A stretch of DNA of 64,000 bases, from NCBI GenBank assembly GCA_002840505.1, contig PHBC01000009.1, positions 1-64,000 on the forward strand, in the 5' to 3' direction. Source of the stretch: Deltaproteobacteria bacterium HGW-Deltaproteobacteria-2 (GTDB lineage: Bacteria > Desulfobacterota > Syntrophia > Syntrophales > Smithellaceae). Under the pieces are notes generated by a model. It was not told the origin of the DNA and ran no database searches. It saw only the letters and a program-made list of their open reading frames with translations. Shown here piece after piece: positions 23,060-31,674 of the stretch (its first letter is position 1; each line of letters opens with the position of its first letter). The translations under genes and the position numbers were made by a program.

Positions 23060-23147
23060 GCATGCTTTTCAAAATACTATAATTCAAGTGATCCCATCTG
23101 ATTATTGGTTTTTTAAGTAAATGATTTAAATGCCGTCTATATTTAAA

Positions 23148-23176
23148 TTGACTGTGTCTTGTTTTAAGAGATAATT
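23148..23176 (+). promoter_or_regulatory. Possible hisA promoter
   Basis: TTGACT at 23148-23153 and ATAATT at 23171-23176 with a 17-base spacer, 45 bases before hisA. Confidence 0.45.
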
Positions 23177-23220
23177 ATTTTTATTAAAGTAAATAGGACT
23201 TTTTCACAAGAGGTGTTCGA

Positions 23221-23952
23221 TTGATCATTATTCCAGCTATAGATATTAAAGATGGAAAATGCGTAAGGCTAGCCCAGGGTGATTTTGACCGTTTAACAAT
23301 ATATGGGAATAATCCTGTGGATACGGCAATAACATGGATGGAACAAGGTGCCGAATTAATCCATATTGTTGATCTGGACGGTTCCGTTGCCGGTTTGCCT
23401 CGCAATGCAAACATTGTTCTGGAGATCGCAAAAAAAGTTGATATTCCAATTCAGGTTGGCGGCGGCATTAGGGACATGGAGACCATTGAGTTTTATTTAA
23501 GCAATGGTGTCGGGAGCGTTATCCTGGGCACAGCGGCGTTGCAAGATGAAAAAATCATCCAGGATGCCTGTGAAACGTTTCCGGAAAAAATAATTTTAGG
23601 TATTGATGCTTTGAAGGGGAAAGTAGCCATCCGGGGCTGGACACAAAAAACTGAACAAAACGCGGTTGATCTTGCAAGGCGTTACGAAAACCATAATGTA
23701 AAGGCCATTGTTTATACTGATATTTTGCGTGATGGTATGGGTACGGGACTCAACCTTGAAGCAACAATAGCATTAGCTAAGGCTGTAAGCATTCCGGTGA
23801 TTGCTTCCGGTGGTGTTGCTACTGTAGATGATATCAAAAAACTTCTGGCAATAGACGATTGCGAAATTTATGGAGTGATTATTGGCCGTGCTCTTTATAC
23901 AGGTGCAATTTCTCTGGAGGAAGCGATTAAAGAAAGTAAAAAGGTTTCTTAG
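23221..23952 (+). CDS. hisA: ProFAR isomerase
   Basis: TIM-barrel enzyme isomerising ProFAR to PRFAR in histidine synthesis. 243 residues. The N-terminal catalytic Asp is in IIPAIDIKDGKCVRL (residue 8). IHIVDLDGS is near residue 44, QVGGGIRD near residue 76, the second catalytic Asp is in YTDILRDGMGTG near residue 170, and a phosphate-binding VIASGGVAT is near residue 198. The start is TTG at 23221 with AGAGGTG upstream. hisF and hisH are not adjacent. Confidence 0.95.
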   Translation: MIIIPAIDIKDGKCVRLAQGDFDRLTIYGNNPVDTAITWMEQGAELIHIVDLDGSVAGLPRNANIVLEIAKKVDIPIQVGGGIRDMETIEFYLSNGVGSVILGTAALQDEKIIQDACETFPEKIILGIDALKGKVAIRGWTQKTEQNAVDLARRYENHNVKAIVYTDILRDGMGTGLNLEATIALAKAVSIPVIASGGVATVDDIKKLLAIDDCEIYGVIIGRALYTGAISLEEAIKESKKVS

Positions 23953-23977
23953 ATGAAAGAGTCAGGAGGCGGTAATT

Positions 23978-24322
23978 ATGTCAGATTGTATCTTTTGTAG
24001 AATAATTAAAGGGGATATCCCTTGTAGTAAAGTTTATGAAGATGTTAACATTTTAGCATTTGATGATATACATCCGATGGCTCCGGTACATGTTGTCATC
24101 ATTCCGAAAAATCATATTTCCACTTTGATGGATGTCGACACAGAAAAAAATGACATTGTGAATAAGCTGACTGCTGCGGCGCAAAAGGTGGCGAAAATAA
24201 AAAAAATTGACGCCAGTGGTTTTCGTACGGCGATCAATTGCAATGCTGAAGGTGGCCAGGTGGTGTTTCATTTGCACATGCATCTTCTGGGTGGCAGGAA
24301 ATTGCAGGATCCTTTGGGGTAA
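23978..24322 (+). CDS. HIT family protein (HinT-like)
   Basis: Nucleoside phosphoramidase-type hydrolase. 114 residues with the N-terminal CIFCRIIKGDIPC, DDIHPMAPVHVVIIPK near residue 30, and the histidine triad HLHMHLLGG near residue 98. AGGAGG lies 8 bases upstream. It sits at the head of a yqeY-dnaG-rpoD run with small gaps. Confidence 0.93.
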   Translation: MSDCIFCRIIKGDIPCSKVYEDVNILAFDDIHPMAPVHVVIIPKNHISTLMDVDTEKNDIVNKLTAAAQKVAKIKKIDASGFRTAINCNAEGGQVVFHLHMHLLGGRKLQDPLG

Positions 24323-24340
24323 ACAAAAAAGGTGAATATT

Positions 24341-24787
24341 ATGGATATTAATACCAAGGTAAATGCTGAAATGGTTACAGCTGCTAAAGCCAAGGATAAG
24401 ATTCGGCTTTCGGCTATTCGCATGTTAAAAACAGCTTTGCATAACAAGGAAATTGAATTAATGCGGCCGTTAAACGAGAACGAAACACTGCAGATTCTTT
24501 CCGCGATAGTCAAGCAACGGAAAGATTCTATAGAACAGTTTGCCCAAGGTGGAAGAACTGACTTGGTGGAAAAAGAAGAGGCGGAACTGAAAGTTGTGCA
24601 GGAATTCATGCCTGAGCAAATGTCGGATGATGATGTTGATAATGTAATCAGGAAAACTATTGCGGAAGTAGGAGCTGTTTCGGTCAAAGATATGGGAAAA
24701 GTAATGAAACTATTAATGACGCAACTGACCGGTAAGGCTGATGGTAAAATGGTTGGCGAAAAAGTTAAAGCACTATTATCCCAATAA
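24341..24787 (+). CDS. GatB/YqeY domain protein
   Basis: 148 residues of the YqeY family, an all-helical domain also found at the C-terminus of GatB, where it contacts tRNA. Signature segments are SAIRMLKTALHNKEIE near residue 24, FAQGGRTDLVEKEEAELKVVQEFMPEQMS near 70, and MGKVMKLLMTQLTGKADGKMV near the end. I take the ATG at 24341, with AAAAGG 8 bases upstream, over a GTG three codons earlier. It is often next to dnaG-rpoD in other proteobacteria and firmicutes. Confidence 0.92.
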   Translation: MDINTKVNAEMVTAAKAKDKIRLSAIRMLKTALHNKEIELMRPLNENETLQILSAIVKQRKDSIEQFAQGGRTDLVEKEEAELKVVQEFMPEQMSDDDVDNVIRKTIAEVGAVSVKDMGKVMKLLMTQLTGKADGKMVGEKVKALLSQ

Positions 24788-24835
24788 AACGTTGGAGTGT
24801 AGACAGGTTTAAATTTCAAACAGGTAAAATACTCA

Positions 24836-26605
24836 ATGCGTTTTGATGATAATAAGATTGAAGAAATCAAAAGCAGAGTAGATATTGTAGAACTGGCTTC
24901 CGAATATCTTACTTTGAAAAAAGCAGGACGGAATTTTACAGGGCTATGTCCGTTTCATCAGGAAAAAACTCCATCATTTACAGTAAATCGCGATAAGCAG
25001 ATATTTTACTGTTTTGGCTGCGGTGAGGGCGGCAATGTCGTTACGTTTTTGATGAAAATTGCCGATAAAACTTTTCCGGAAGCAATTAAAATTTTGGCGG
25101 AAAAAACGGGAGTTGTTTTGCCGCCGATGCTCTCCGGCAAAGGAGCTCAGCAGAAGGATTCACTGAAGGAAAGCATAATTAATTTGAATTTAAGAGCGGC
25201 ACAGCATTTCAGTCGCAATCTTTCTTCCGGGGCAGGTAAAGTTGCCCGTGAATATTTGCAAAACAGAAGTATTTCCGAGGAAACCATCAAGCAATTCCGG
25301 TTGGGATATGTTCCCGATACATGGCGTTCTTTGACAGATTACATTGAAAGCAGCGGTTTATCCCTGAAGTTGGCCGAACAGGCGGGTTTGGTAATCACCG
25401 GGAAAGAGGGGAGTTATTATGACCGGTTTCGTAGCCGTCTTATTTTTCCCATTGAGAATGTTTTTGGTGAAATAGTGGCTTTTGGCGGCCGAATTATGGA
25501 GAAGGGCGAGCCGAAATATCTCAATTCACCGGAATCGCCGGTTTATATTAAGGGAAAGAATTTATACGGTCTGAACAAAGCAAAAGAAGCAATTCGCAAA
25601 AAAGGTTTTGCTCTTATTGTTGAGGGATATTTTGATTTGATTTCTTTGTGGAATGCAGGTATCTGCAATGTTGTTGCTACATTAGGTACCGCGCTAACCC
25701 GGGAGCATCTTGAACTCCTGCGCCGTTATACGGTTGAAGTTGTTGCACTTTTTGATCCGGATGAAGCGGGCATAAAAGCGCTTGACCGTAGTCTGGAATT
25801 ATTCTTAGGCATGAGAATGCGGGCCAGGGCGTTAATTTTACCGGAAAAATACGATCCCGATGATTATATAAAAAAATATGGTAAAGATAAGCTCGATGAA
25901 CTGATTGCCAATGCTCCGGCGATAAGTGATTACTATATTGATAATGTTTTGGGCGGCGGTAAAACTTTTGAAGATAAAAGGGATATGATAAAAACCGCCA
26001 TGGAATTTATCAATAAGATTGACGATGAAATAGAAAAAAATCTTTTTATTAAGCGCATTGCAGAAAAATTGGGTATCAATCAGGAACTGTTAAAAAAAGA
26101 ACTTTATAAAAAAGGAGTACAGATAAAACAAAAAACAACCGGCGAAAAACAAAATATTAAGGTTCACATTGATCCGGTAGAAGTTCATTTAATCCTTCTA
26201 TTGCTGGAGTATCCACAGAAAACAGGTCAGGTGGAAAGTGAAAAGGTGTTGGATTATTTTCTGCACACGGAATTGAAGACTCTGGGAGAAAAAATTATTG
26301 AAGCATATAAACTTTTGGGTTTCGTAGATATCAACGTTATCTTATCAAACGATGGTGATCGGTCTTTGCGTGAAAAAATATATCAATTGAGTATTAATGA
26401 ATCACCGATGGATGATAAAACGATGGGAAAAGATTTTACTGATACTGTAAGAAAAATAAAAGGGAAATGGTATAAGGAGCAACAACGTCAAATTCAGCTC
26501 AAGTTGAAGCAAGCGGAAGAAAGCGGCAATGAAGAAATGATTAATAATCTGACTTGCCAGAAACAGAATTTGATGAGAGAAGAAAGAAGTTTAATTAACA
26601 AATAA
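24836..26605 (+). CDS. dnaG: DNA primase
   Basis: Synthesises RNA primers for replication. 589 residues. The N-terminal CHC2 zinc-binding domain is [11 protein letters not shown] and [11 protein letters not shown] (about residues 39-65). A central TOPRIM domain has [16 protein letters not shown] near residue 262 and LFDPDEAG near residue 305. The C-terminal helicase-binding region is more variable. It is followed by rpoD after 20 bases, the remnant of the classic macromolecular-synthesis operon. Confidence 0.97.
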   Translation: MRFDDNKIEEIKSRVDIVELASEYLTLKKAGRNFTGLCPFHQEKTPSFTVNRDKQIFYCFGCGEGGNVVTFLMKIADKTFPEAIKILAEKTGVVLPPMLSGKGAQQKDSLKESIINLNLRAAQHFSRNLSSGAGKVAREYLQNRSISEETIKQFRLGYVPDTWRSLTDYIESSGLSLKLAEQAGLVITGKEGSYYDRFRSRLIFPIENVFGEIVAFGGRIMEKGEPKYLNSPESPVYIKGKNLYGLNKAKEAIRKKGFALIVEGYFDLISLWNAGICNVVATLGTALTREHLELLRRYTVEVVALFDPDEAGIKALDRSLELFLGMRMRARALILPEKYDPDDYIKKYGKDKLDELIANAPAISDYYIDNVLGGGKTFEDKRDMIKTAMEFINKIDDEIEKNLFIKRIAEKLGINQELLKKELYKKGVQIKQKTTGEKQNIKVHIDPVEVHLILLLLEYPQKTGQVESEKVLDYFLHTELKTLGEKIIEAYKLLGFVDINVILSNDGDRSLREKIYQLSINESPMDDKTMGKDFTDTVRKIKGKWYKEQQRQIQLKLKQAEESGNEEMINNLTCQKQNLMREERSLINK

Positions 26606-26625
26606 TAAAACTTAGGAGATGCCCA

Positions 26626-28350
26626 ATGGCAAAAGAAGTACAGTCTGATGAAGTTAATAAATTAATTTTACTGGGCGAAGAAAAAGGTTTTCTAACTTAC
26701 GACGATGTCAACGATACATTGCTGCCAGATGTTACATCTTCGGAACAAATTGATGATATTATTATGCTTTTTGGAGAAAAGAATATTGATATCATTGATA
26801 CCGAGCAGGGCGAAAAGTTGACTGTGAAAAAACCGGTTAAAGATATAAGCATTGGCACCACTAATTTTAAGGAAATGCTGGCTCTGGTTTCCACCGCAGA
26901 CAAAACCGGCGATCCGGTAAAAATGTATCTGCGCGAGATGGGATCGGTTTCTCTGTTGAGTCGCGAAGGGGAAGTGGAAATAGCCAAAAAAATTGAAGAA
27001 GGCGCGCGCGAAACAATGTCGGCAATTTTTCGTCTGTCCGTTTCGATTAATGAAGTGTTCAATATCGGCGATAAACTGATAAGCGGTGAAATTAAGAGCA
27101 AACACGTTGTCGACAATATTGAAGATGAAGAAGGCTTCATGGAAGAGGATGAACATAAGGAAAGAATTCTGAAACTGATAGGCAGAATTAGGAAATTTAA
27201 TGATGAAAATAATATTTTGCGCGCGAAGCTCAAGTCCAGTACTTTAAGTATTAAGAAGCGAGAATTATTAAAAGCCGACTTGGAGAAAAACACAAAAAAC
27301 ATTATCACCCTTTGCCGGAAGGTTCGTTTCAGTAAAAAACAAATTCATCGATTTATTGAACGCCTGCGGAATTCGGCGGATGAAATTGAAGTAGCGGAAA
27401 AAGTTACTGCACCTTACAAAAAAGAAACAAAAACAACCGCAGCTAAGTCGAAAAAAGATAAAAGAGGCGTTGCCAAAAAAGAAGTTATTCAGGTGAAACC
27501 GTCTAAAAAAAATGATGCGGTAGTCAGGGAAGCGCATAAAAAGATAAGGCAAATTGAGAAGGAAGTAGGCATATCAGCAACAGCTCTTAAAACGATTATT
27601 AAGACGATAGAAGAGGGTGAAAGAAAAGCGGAAATAGCTCAACGAACGCTTGTAGAAGCAAATTTACGGTTGGTTGTGAGTATTGCTAAAAAATACACTA
27701 ATCGTGGATTGCAGTTTCTAGATTTGATTCAGGAAGGCAATATCGGTTTGATGAAGGCCGTAGATAAATTTGAGTATCAGCGTGGTTATAAATTTTCTAC
27801 TTATGCTACATGGTGGATCAGACAGGCGATCACACGGGCTATTGCTGATCAAGCGCGTACTATAAGAATTCCTGTTCACATGATTGAGACAATCAACAAG
27901 CTTATTCGCACTTCCCGTTATCTGGTGCAGGAGTTAGGCCGAGAGCCTACTCCTGAAGAAATAGCCAATAAAATGGAATATCCGCTGGAAAAAGTCAGGA
28001 AAGTATTAAAAATTGCAAAAGAACCGATTTCTTTGGAAACTCCTATAGGCGAAGAAGAAGACAGCCATTTAGGCGATTTTATCGAAGATAAGAAAATCAT
28101 ATCTCCTTCGGAAGCAACAATTAATATAGATTTGGCGGAACAAACGCGAAAAATATTAAAAACACTGACTTCGCGTGAAGAGAAAGTTTTACGAATGCGT
28201 TTTGGTATTAGCGACCGTTTAAATTCTTTGATGGGAGAAGAAAGAACGTCAACGGATTTAACAGAGACATTTACGGAAGTTACCGAAGTTATTGAAGCCC
28301 CTGTATTAAAAAAAGTGAAGGATAAATCGAAGAAACGTTCAGCAAAATAG
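26626..28350 (+). CDS. rpoD: RNA polymerase primary sigma factor RpoD, region 4.2 aberrant
   Basis: 574 residues. Region 1.1-like N-terminus; region 1.2 from about residue 96 ([11 protein letters not shown]); a non-conserved insert; regions 2.1-2.4 ([20 protein letters not shown], then [19 protein letters not shown]) near residues 345-410; region 3; and region 4.1 ending [14 protein letters not shown] near residue 528. The remaining 46 residues ([16 protein letters not shown] onward) should contain region 4.2 with the TRERIRQIEAKAL recognition helix. It is absent; only IEA and a basic tail are reminiscent. Other frames contain no displaced region 4.2, so a simple frameshift does not explain it. 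The position after dnaG argues it is the housekeeping gene. Confidence 0.9.
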   Translation: MAKEVQSDEVNKLILLGEEKGFLTYDDVNDTLLPDVTSSEQIDDIIMLFGEKNIDIIDTEQGEKLTVKKPVKDISIGTTNFKEMLALVSTADKTGDPVKMYLREMGSVSLLSREGEVEIAKKIEEGARETMSAIFRLSVSINEVFNIGDKLISGEIKSKHVVDNIEDEEGFMEEDEHKERILKLIGRIRKFNDENNILRAKLKSSTLSIKKRELLKADLEKNTKNIITLCRKVRFSKKQIHRFIERLRNSADEIEVAEKVTAPYKKETKTTAAKSKKDKRGVAKKEVIQVKPSKKNDAVVREAHKKIRQIEKEVGISATALKTIIKTIEEGERKAEIAQRTLVEANLRLVVSIAKKYTNRGLQFLDLIQEGNIGLMKAVDKFEYQRGYKFSTYATWWIRQAITRAIADQARTIRIPVHMIETINKLIRTSRYLVQELGREPTPEEIANKMEYPLEKVRKVLKIAKEPISLETPIGEEEDSHLGDFIEDKKIISPSEATINIDLAEQTRKILKTLTSREEKVLRMRFGISDRLNSLMGEERTSTDLTETFTEVTEVIEAPVLKKVKDKSKKRSAK

Positions 28351-28360
28351 TAAAATAGTA

Positions 28361-28389
28361 TTGACAATCTTTCTATTTGAATATATCAA
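28361..28389 (+). promoter_or_regulatory. Promoter of tRNA(CAT)
   Basis: TTGACA at 28361-28366 and TATCAA at 28384-28389, 17-base spacer, about 31 bases before the tRNA. A second TTGACA at 28397-28402 is too close to the tRNA to drive it. Confidence 0.55.
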
Positions 28390-28420
28390 GTTTCATTTGA
28401 CATATAACAAAGAAAATGGG

Positions 28421-28496
28421 GGGCCTATAGCTCAACTGGTAGAGCCACCGGCTCATAACCGGTAGGTCCCTGGTTCGACTCCAGGTGGGCCCACCA
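28421..28496 (+). tRNA. tRNA with CAT anticodon (elongator Met, or Ile2)
   Basis: Acceptor GGGCCTA pairs with TGGGCCC, followed by discriminator A and an encoded CCA. The D-arm is GCTC/GAGC, the anticodon stem is CCGGC/ACCGG with loop TCATA (anticodon CAT), and the T-arm GGTTCGACT is normal. The body resembles the tRNA placed after rpoD in other deltaproteobacteria and usually called Met. The acceptor lacks the 1-72 mismatch of initiators. Lysidine-modified Ile2 cannot be fully excluded from sequence alone. Confidence 0.93.
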
Positions 28497-28517
28497 GATA
28501 AAACGAGAAGGAAAGCA

Positions 28518-28649
28518 ATGACGACCATAGGGAAAATCATTTTTCGTAAAGGCAAAGGAGGTTTAACAACATTTGTAACTGCCGTGATGGGACGAACAGT
28601 GTCATCATTACACGGTACAGATGATAAAACTATAAAGATTTATCCTTAA
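28518..28649 (+). CDS. Small ORF, 43 aa, between tRNA(CAT) and a terminator
   Basis: ATG at 28518 with GAAGGA about 6 bases upstream; stop TAA at 28647-28649. The product begins MTTIGKIIFRKGKGGLTTF and ends TDDKTIKIYP: basic in the first half, with one weakly hydrophobic stretch (TTFVTAVMG). It starts 22 bases after the tRNA and a strong terminator follows 2 bases after its stop, so it is cleanly bounded as a transcript with the tRNA. No family is recognised. It may be a genuine small protein. Confidence 0.55.
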   Translation: MTTIGKIIFRKGKGGLTTFVTAVMGRTVSSLHGTDDKTIKIYP

Positions 28650-28650
28650 A

Positions 28651-28680
28651 AAATGCACCCCTGGAAGGTGCATTTTTTTT
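28651..28680 (+). terminator. Intrinsic terminator
   Basis: AAATGCACC and GGTGCATTT arms with a CCTGGAA loop and a run of eight T (28673-28680). It ends the tRNA(CAT)/small-ORF transcript. Confidence 0.9.
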
Positions 28681-28713
28681 ATCCAAAATTACAATAGAAG
28701 AAGGAGAAAGTTA

Positions 28714-29433
28714 TTGAAAGAGAATTTATTATTATTAATAAAACTTCAGGAATGTGATTCGCAGTTAGTCAATTTATCCGCCAAGAAAAAAAAACTACCG
28801 GAAGATACAGATAAGCTGGATAAAGAATTCAACTCTTTTAAAGAAGGAATCGAGAAAAACAAAACAAAGTATGATGAACTGAAATCCCGCCATACGGAAA
28901 GTGAAAACAAGATTAAAAGACTCAATGAGGGCATTGTAAAAACAAAAGAAAGGTTGCTGGAGGTTAAGAACAATAAAGAATACCAGGCTATGCTCAAGGA
29001 AATAGACATTGCGGAATCATCGCGCGGTAACATTGAAACGGAAATAATCTCGATATTGGAAGAGTTGGATAAACTTTCTATTTTAGTAAAAAAAGATGAG
29101 GAAATTTTAAAACAGAGCAAAAACAAATACGAACAGGAAAAGAGAATAATCGAGAACGATCTGAATACAATAGATGCCGATATTTTGGATTGGGAAAAGA
29201 AGCGTATTGATTTGAGAAAGAATGTTGCTGAAGATCTCCTGGCTAAATATGAAAAAATAAAAAAAAGAAATCAGGGCATCGGTGTAATTTCCGTTTGGAA
29301 ATCGGTTTGCAACGGATGCCATATGAATATTCCGCCGCAGCTTTACAATGAATTGCAAAGATCGGAAGAGTTGCTTAGTTGTCCCAATTGTGACCGGATA
29401 ATGTATTTTCAGGATATGGAGAAACCGGCTTAA
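28714..29433 (+). CDS. Coiled-coil protein with C-terminal C4 zinc ribbon
   Basis: 239 residues. About residues 10-170 form a long coiled coil with repeated Lys/Glu heptads. A C4 zinc ribbon closes the protein: CNGCHMNIPPQ near residue 200 and CPNCDRIMYF near residue 223. This is the C4-type zinc-ribbon family (formerly DUF164) found in many bacteria, often beside RNase H or Nif3-like genes, with suspected but unproven nucleic-acid binding. The start is TTG at 28714 with AAGGAG about 8 bases upstream. It is followed after 5 bases by the RNase H-like gene. Confidence 0.9.
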   Translation: MKENLLLLIKLQECDSQLVNLSAKKKKLPEDTDKLDKEFNSFKEGIEKNKTKYDELKSRHTESENKIKRLNEGIVKTKERLLEVKNNKEYQAMLKEIDIAESSRGNIETEIISILEELDKLSILVKKDEEILKQSKNKYEQEKRIIENDLNTIDADILDWEKKRIDLRKNVAEDLLAKYEKIKKRNQGIGVISVWKSVCNGCHMNIPPQLYNELQRSEELLSCPNCDRIMYFQDMEKPA

Positions 29434-29438
29434 GTCCT

Positions 29439-29846
29439 ATGATGGAGAAAAATTATAAATTATTCAGTGATGGCGCTTGCCGTGGCAATCCTGGTGTTGG
29501 TGGCGCTGGTGCTGTCATAACGGATGATCGGGAAAATGTTGTTTGGGAAGGCAAGGAATATTTGGGACATTGTACCAATAACATCGCTGAATACAGAGCG
29601 CTAATTATGGGACTAAATGGCGCTCTTGATAATGGTTATAAGAATCTGGAAGTCTATCTCGATTCAGAACTTCTGACTAAGCAAATCAACGGTTCCTACC
29701 GTGTTAAAAATGAAAACCTGAAGATTCTAATGAAAGATATCCGAGGCTTAATGGCTTCTTTTGATTCAGTTGCGGTTAGACACGTTCCCCGGCTTCACAA
29801 CAGTCATGCCGATAGGTTGGCCAATCTGGCGATTGATGAAAATTAA
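29439..29846 (+). CDS. Ribonuclease H-like protein
   Basis: 135 residues of the RNase HI fold; it would cleave RNA in RNA-DNA hybrids. The four carboxylates are all visible: Asp in LFSDGACRGNPG near residue 11, Glu in NNIAEYRAL near 51, Asp in VYLDSELL near 73, and Asp in NSHADRLAN near 125. This is the short plant/archaeal-like type lacking the basic protrusion of E. coli RNase HI. It is tightly coupled to the zinc-ribbon gene upstream. A convergent gene ends 24 bases downstream. Confidence 0.88.
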   Translation: MMEKNYKLFSDGACRGNPGVGGAGAVITDDRENVVWEGKEYLGHCTNNIAEYRALIMGLNGALDNGYKNLEVYLDSELLTKQINGSYRVKNENLKILMKDIRGLMASFDSVAVRHVPRLHNSHADRLANLAIDEN

Positions 29847-29870
29847 TCCAATTGGATGTTGTCCCTAATT

Positions 29871-31610
29871 TCAATACAGGATTTCAAAAATTCTTGCCAG
29901 ATTTATAGCCGTGCCGAATTTTTCTTCTTTGTGCGCCAGATCTGCGAAAAAGATTTCCTGTGTGTTCAAATCAAGCTCTTTCAGGAAAAGCTTTTCGCGT
30001 GCGGTGGCCACGGATTTATCAGCTATGTAAACCATTATTTCTGATTCGAGATAAGCGCTCCGGAGCGAGAGATTATAAGAACCAACGGCCACGCATTTTC
30101 CATCGATAATGAATTGTTTAACGTGATAATATGGTTTCTGTTTAAGGTTTGGGTCGCAACCATATTCGTATATGCGTACCCCTGCGACCAGCAGGTCGCG
30201 GTAATAGTTCAGTGAAATGTAGTGACAAAGCGACATGGCTAATTCCTGACCGGTTTCATAAGAGTTGGTCAGGATACGCACATCAATCCCCTTGCGTGCG
30301 GCGTCTATCAGTGCGTTCTGCAATTTTAGCGGTAAGGCTAAATATTGTGATGTAAGATAGATCTTGGATTGGGCCATAAGGCAAGCGTGGACCAGTTCGT
30401 CCAAGTTGGTGTATGAGCCGTCCCATGGTCGGGAGTGTACCAGTCGGGCTGGTATTCCTTGGGGCAGAGGCTCTATAGAAGGGGCATGATTGTTCAGTGT
30501 TCCTCCACCGAATGTCAGCCAGTTTTGCCGAAAGGCCTTGTCCAGTTCAGTCACAATAGGTCCACTCAAGAGGATATCGAGATCCTTATACCAGAAAAAA
30601 TAACTCTCTGTTAAGTTGCGGCCACCCATAATCGCCTTTTGACCATCGACAATGAGCATTTTTTCATGAATGGCATAGTCGATCATGATCTGACCCTTAC
30701 CGCGTTCTTCCTCCCAGCGCCGGAAAGGGTTGTCCTGAGGCAGGGATTTATAGAGCAGATAATTGTCCTGCATTTTTTTATACCAAGGCGAGGATATGGT
30801 ACTAACACTGTGGGGCAGACTGAGATCACCGCCAAGGATTACTTCTATGCCATGCCGTTTTAAATTGAGATAAGCCAGCGATGATGTGCCCAACTGTGTA
30901 TAGCGGTTAATAATTAGCTTAACATCAATACCTTTTGCCGCCTTGTTTTTGAGCATCTCGATCAGACGTGCGGTTTGTCCAGTGTCTTCCAGGTAGTAAG
31001 TTTGCAGGTATATGGTATGTTGAGCGCCGGCGAGCAAATTCAACCATTGCTCAAAGGCATATTTGCCATTGTCCAGAAATTCCACACCATTGCCTTCAAT
31101 AAAACGCGTTTTCACCTCAGTATCCGACAGTATTTGTTGTGTTTGTGACAGGACAGGAGATTCTCCAGAGATTGGAGGGAGTGCAATGTGGATGTCTGCT
31201 ATGGTGTATATTGGGGCAACTTTGGCGAAGGTGACTTGTATCGGGATTTTGTAATGGCCGGGTTTAATCTCGGGAGATAGTGTTAAATAAATGCAGTAGC
31301 GTTTTTGACCTTGTGTCGTGATATAGGGAAAAATCTGGATATTTTGACCAATACCGGTTGTGTCAACCGAAAACACGGGATTTTCTGCCTTTTCCGGTGT
31401 AATGGAAAGGTCAATACAGACCTTCTTGTGAATTCCAACATAGATGGTTTGAGGATAGACAGTATACTCAGCAGTACCTGTAAAGTGCTCGGTCTTGTTG
31501 CGTATTGCAGAATTGCAGCCGCAGAAGATAGTTTGCACAATAATAAGTATAATTGCTATTATAACTCTCTGGTTGTGCATTATTTTTTTGCTGCGACATT
31601 GCTTCTGCAT
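29871..31610 (-). CDS. Phospholipase D-like (cardiolipin synthase-type) envelope protein
   Basis: 579 residues. The N-terminal hydrophobic helix (VIIAIILIIVQTIFCGC) could be a lipoprotein signal with Cys as the modified residue. About residues 40-150 form a beta-rich domain. Two HKD motifs follow: HEKMLIVDGQKAIMGGRN and HVKQFIIDGKCVAVGSYN, each with H-x-K-x4-D. It probably acts on phospholipids outside the inner membrane, but the substrate is unknown. The start is unclear: an ATG at 31580 gives a tidier signal peptide, and neither start has a good ribosome site. It follows proB on the same strand. Confidence 0.85.
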   Translation of the reverse strand: MQKQCRSKKIMHNQRVIIAIILIIVQTIFCGCNSAIRNKTEHFTGTAEYTVYPQTIYVGIHKKVCIDLSITPEKAENPVFSVDTTGIGQNIQIFPYITTQGQKRYCIYLTLSPEIKPGHYKIPIQVTFAKVAPIYTIADIHIALPPISGESPVLSQTQQILSDTEVKTRFIEGNGVEFLDNGKYAFEQWLNLLAGAQHTIYLQTYYLEDTGQTARLIEMLKNKAAKGIDVKLIINRYTQLGTSSLAYLNLKRHGIEVILGGDLSLPHSVSTISSPWYKKMQDNYLLYKSLPQDNPFRRWEEERGKGQIMIDYAIHEKMLIVDGQKAIMGGRNLTESYFFWYKDLDILLSGPIVTELDKAFRQNWLTFGGGTLNNHAPSIEPLPQGIPARLVHSRPWDGSYTNLDELVHACLMAQSKIYLTSQYLALPLKLQNALIDAARKGIDVRILTNSYETGQELAMSLCHYISLNYYRDLLVAGVRIYEYGCDPNLKQKPYYHVKQFIIDGKCVAVGSYNLSLRSAYLESEIMVYIADKSVATAREKLFLKELDLNTQEIFFADLAHKEEKFGTAINLARIFEILY

Positions 31611-31674
31611 GAGTTAACTATGAACATTCGTTTGCTGAGGAAAAATAAAGAAGGTAATATTTTAGTATTAAATC

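Noticed and set aside
28195-28350. Frameshift explaining the strange RpoD end
   Set aside because: The other two frames meet stops and contain no region 4.2 motifs, and the present frame has the normal length to its stop.
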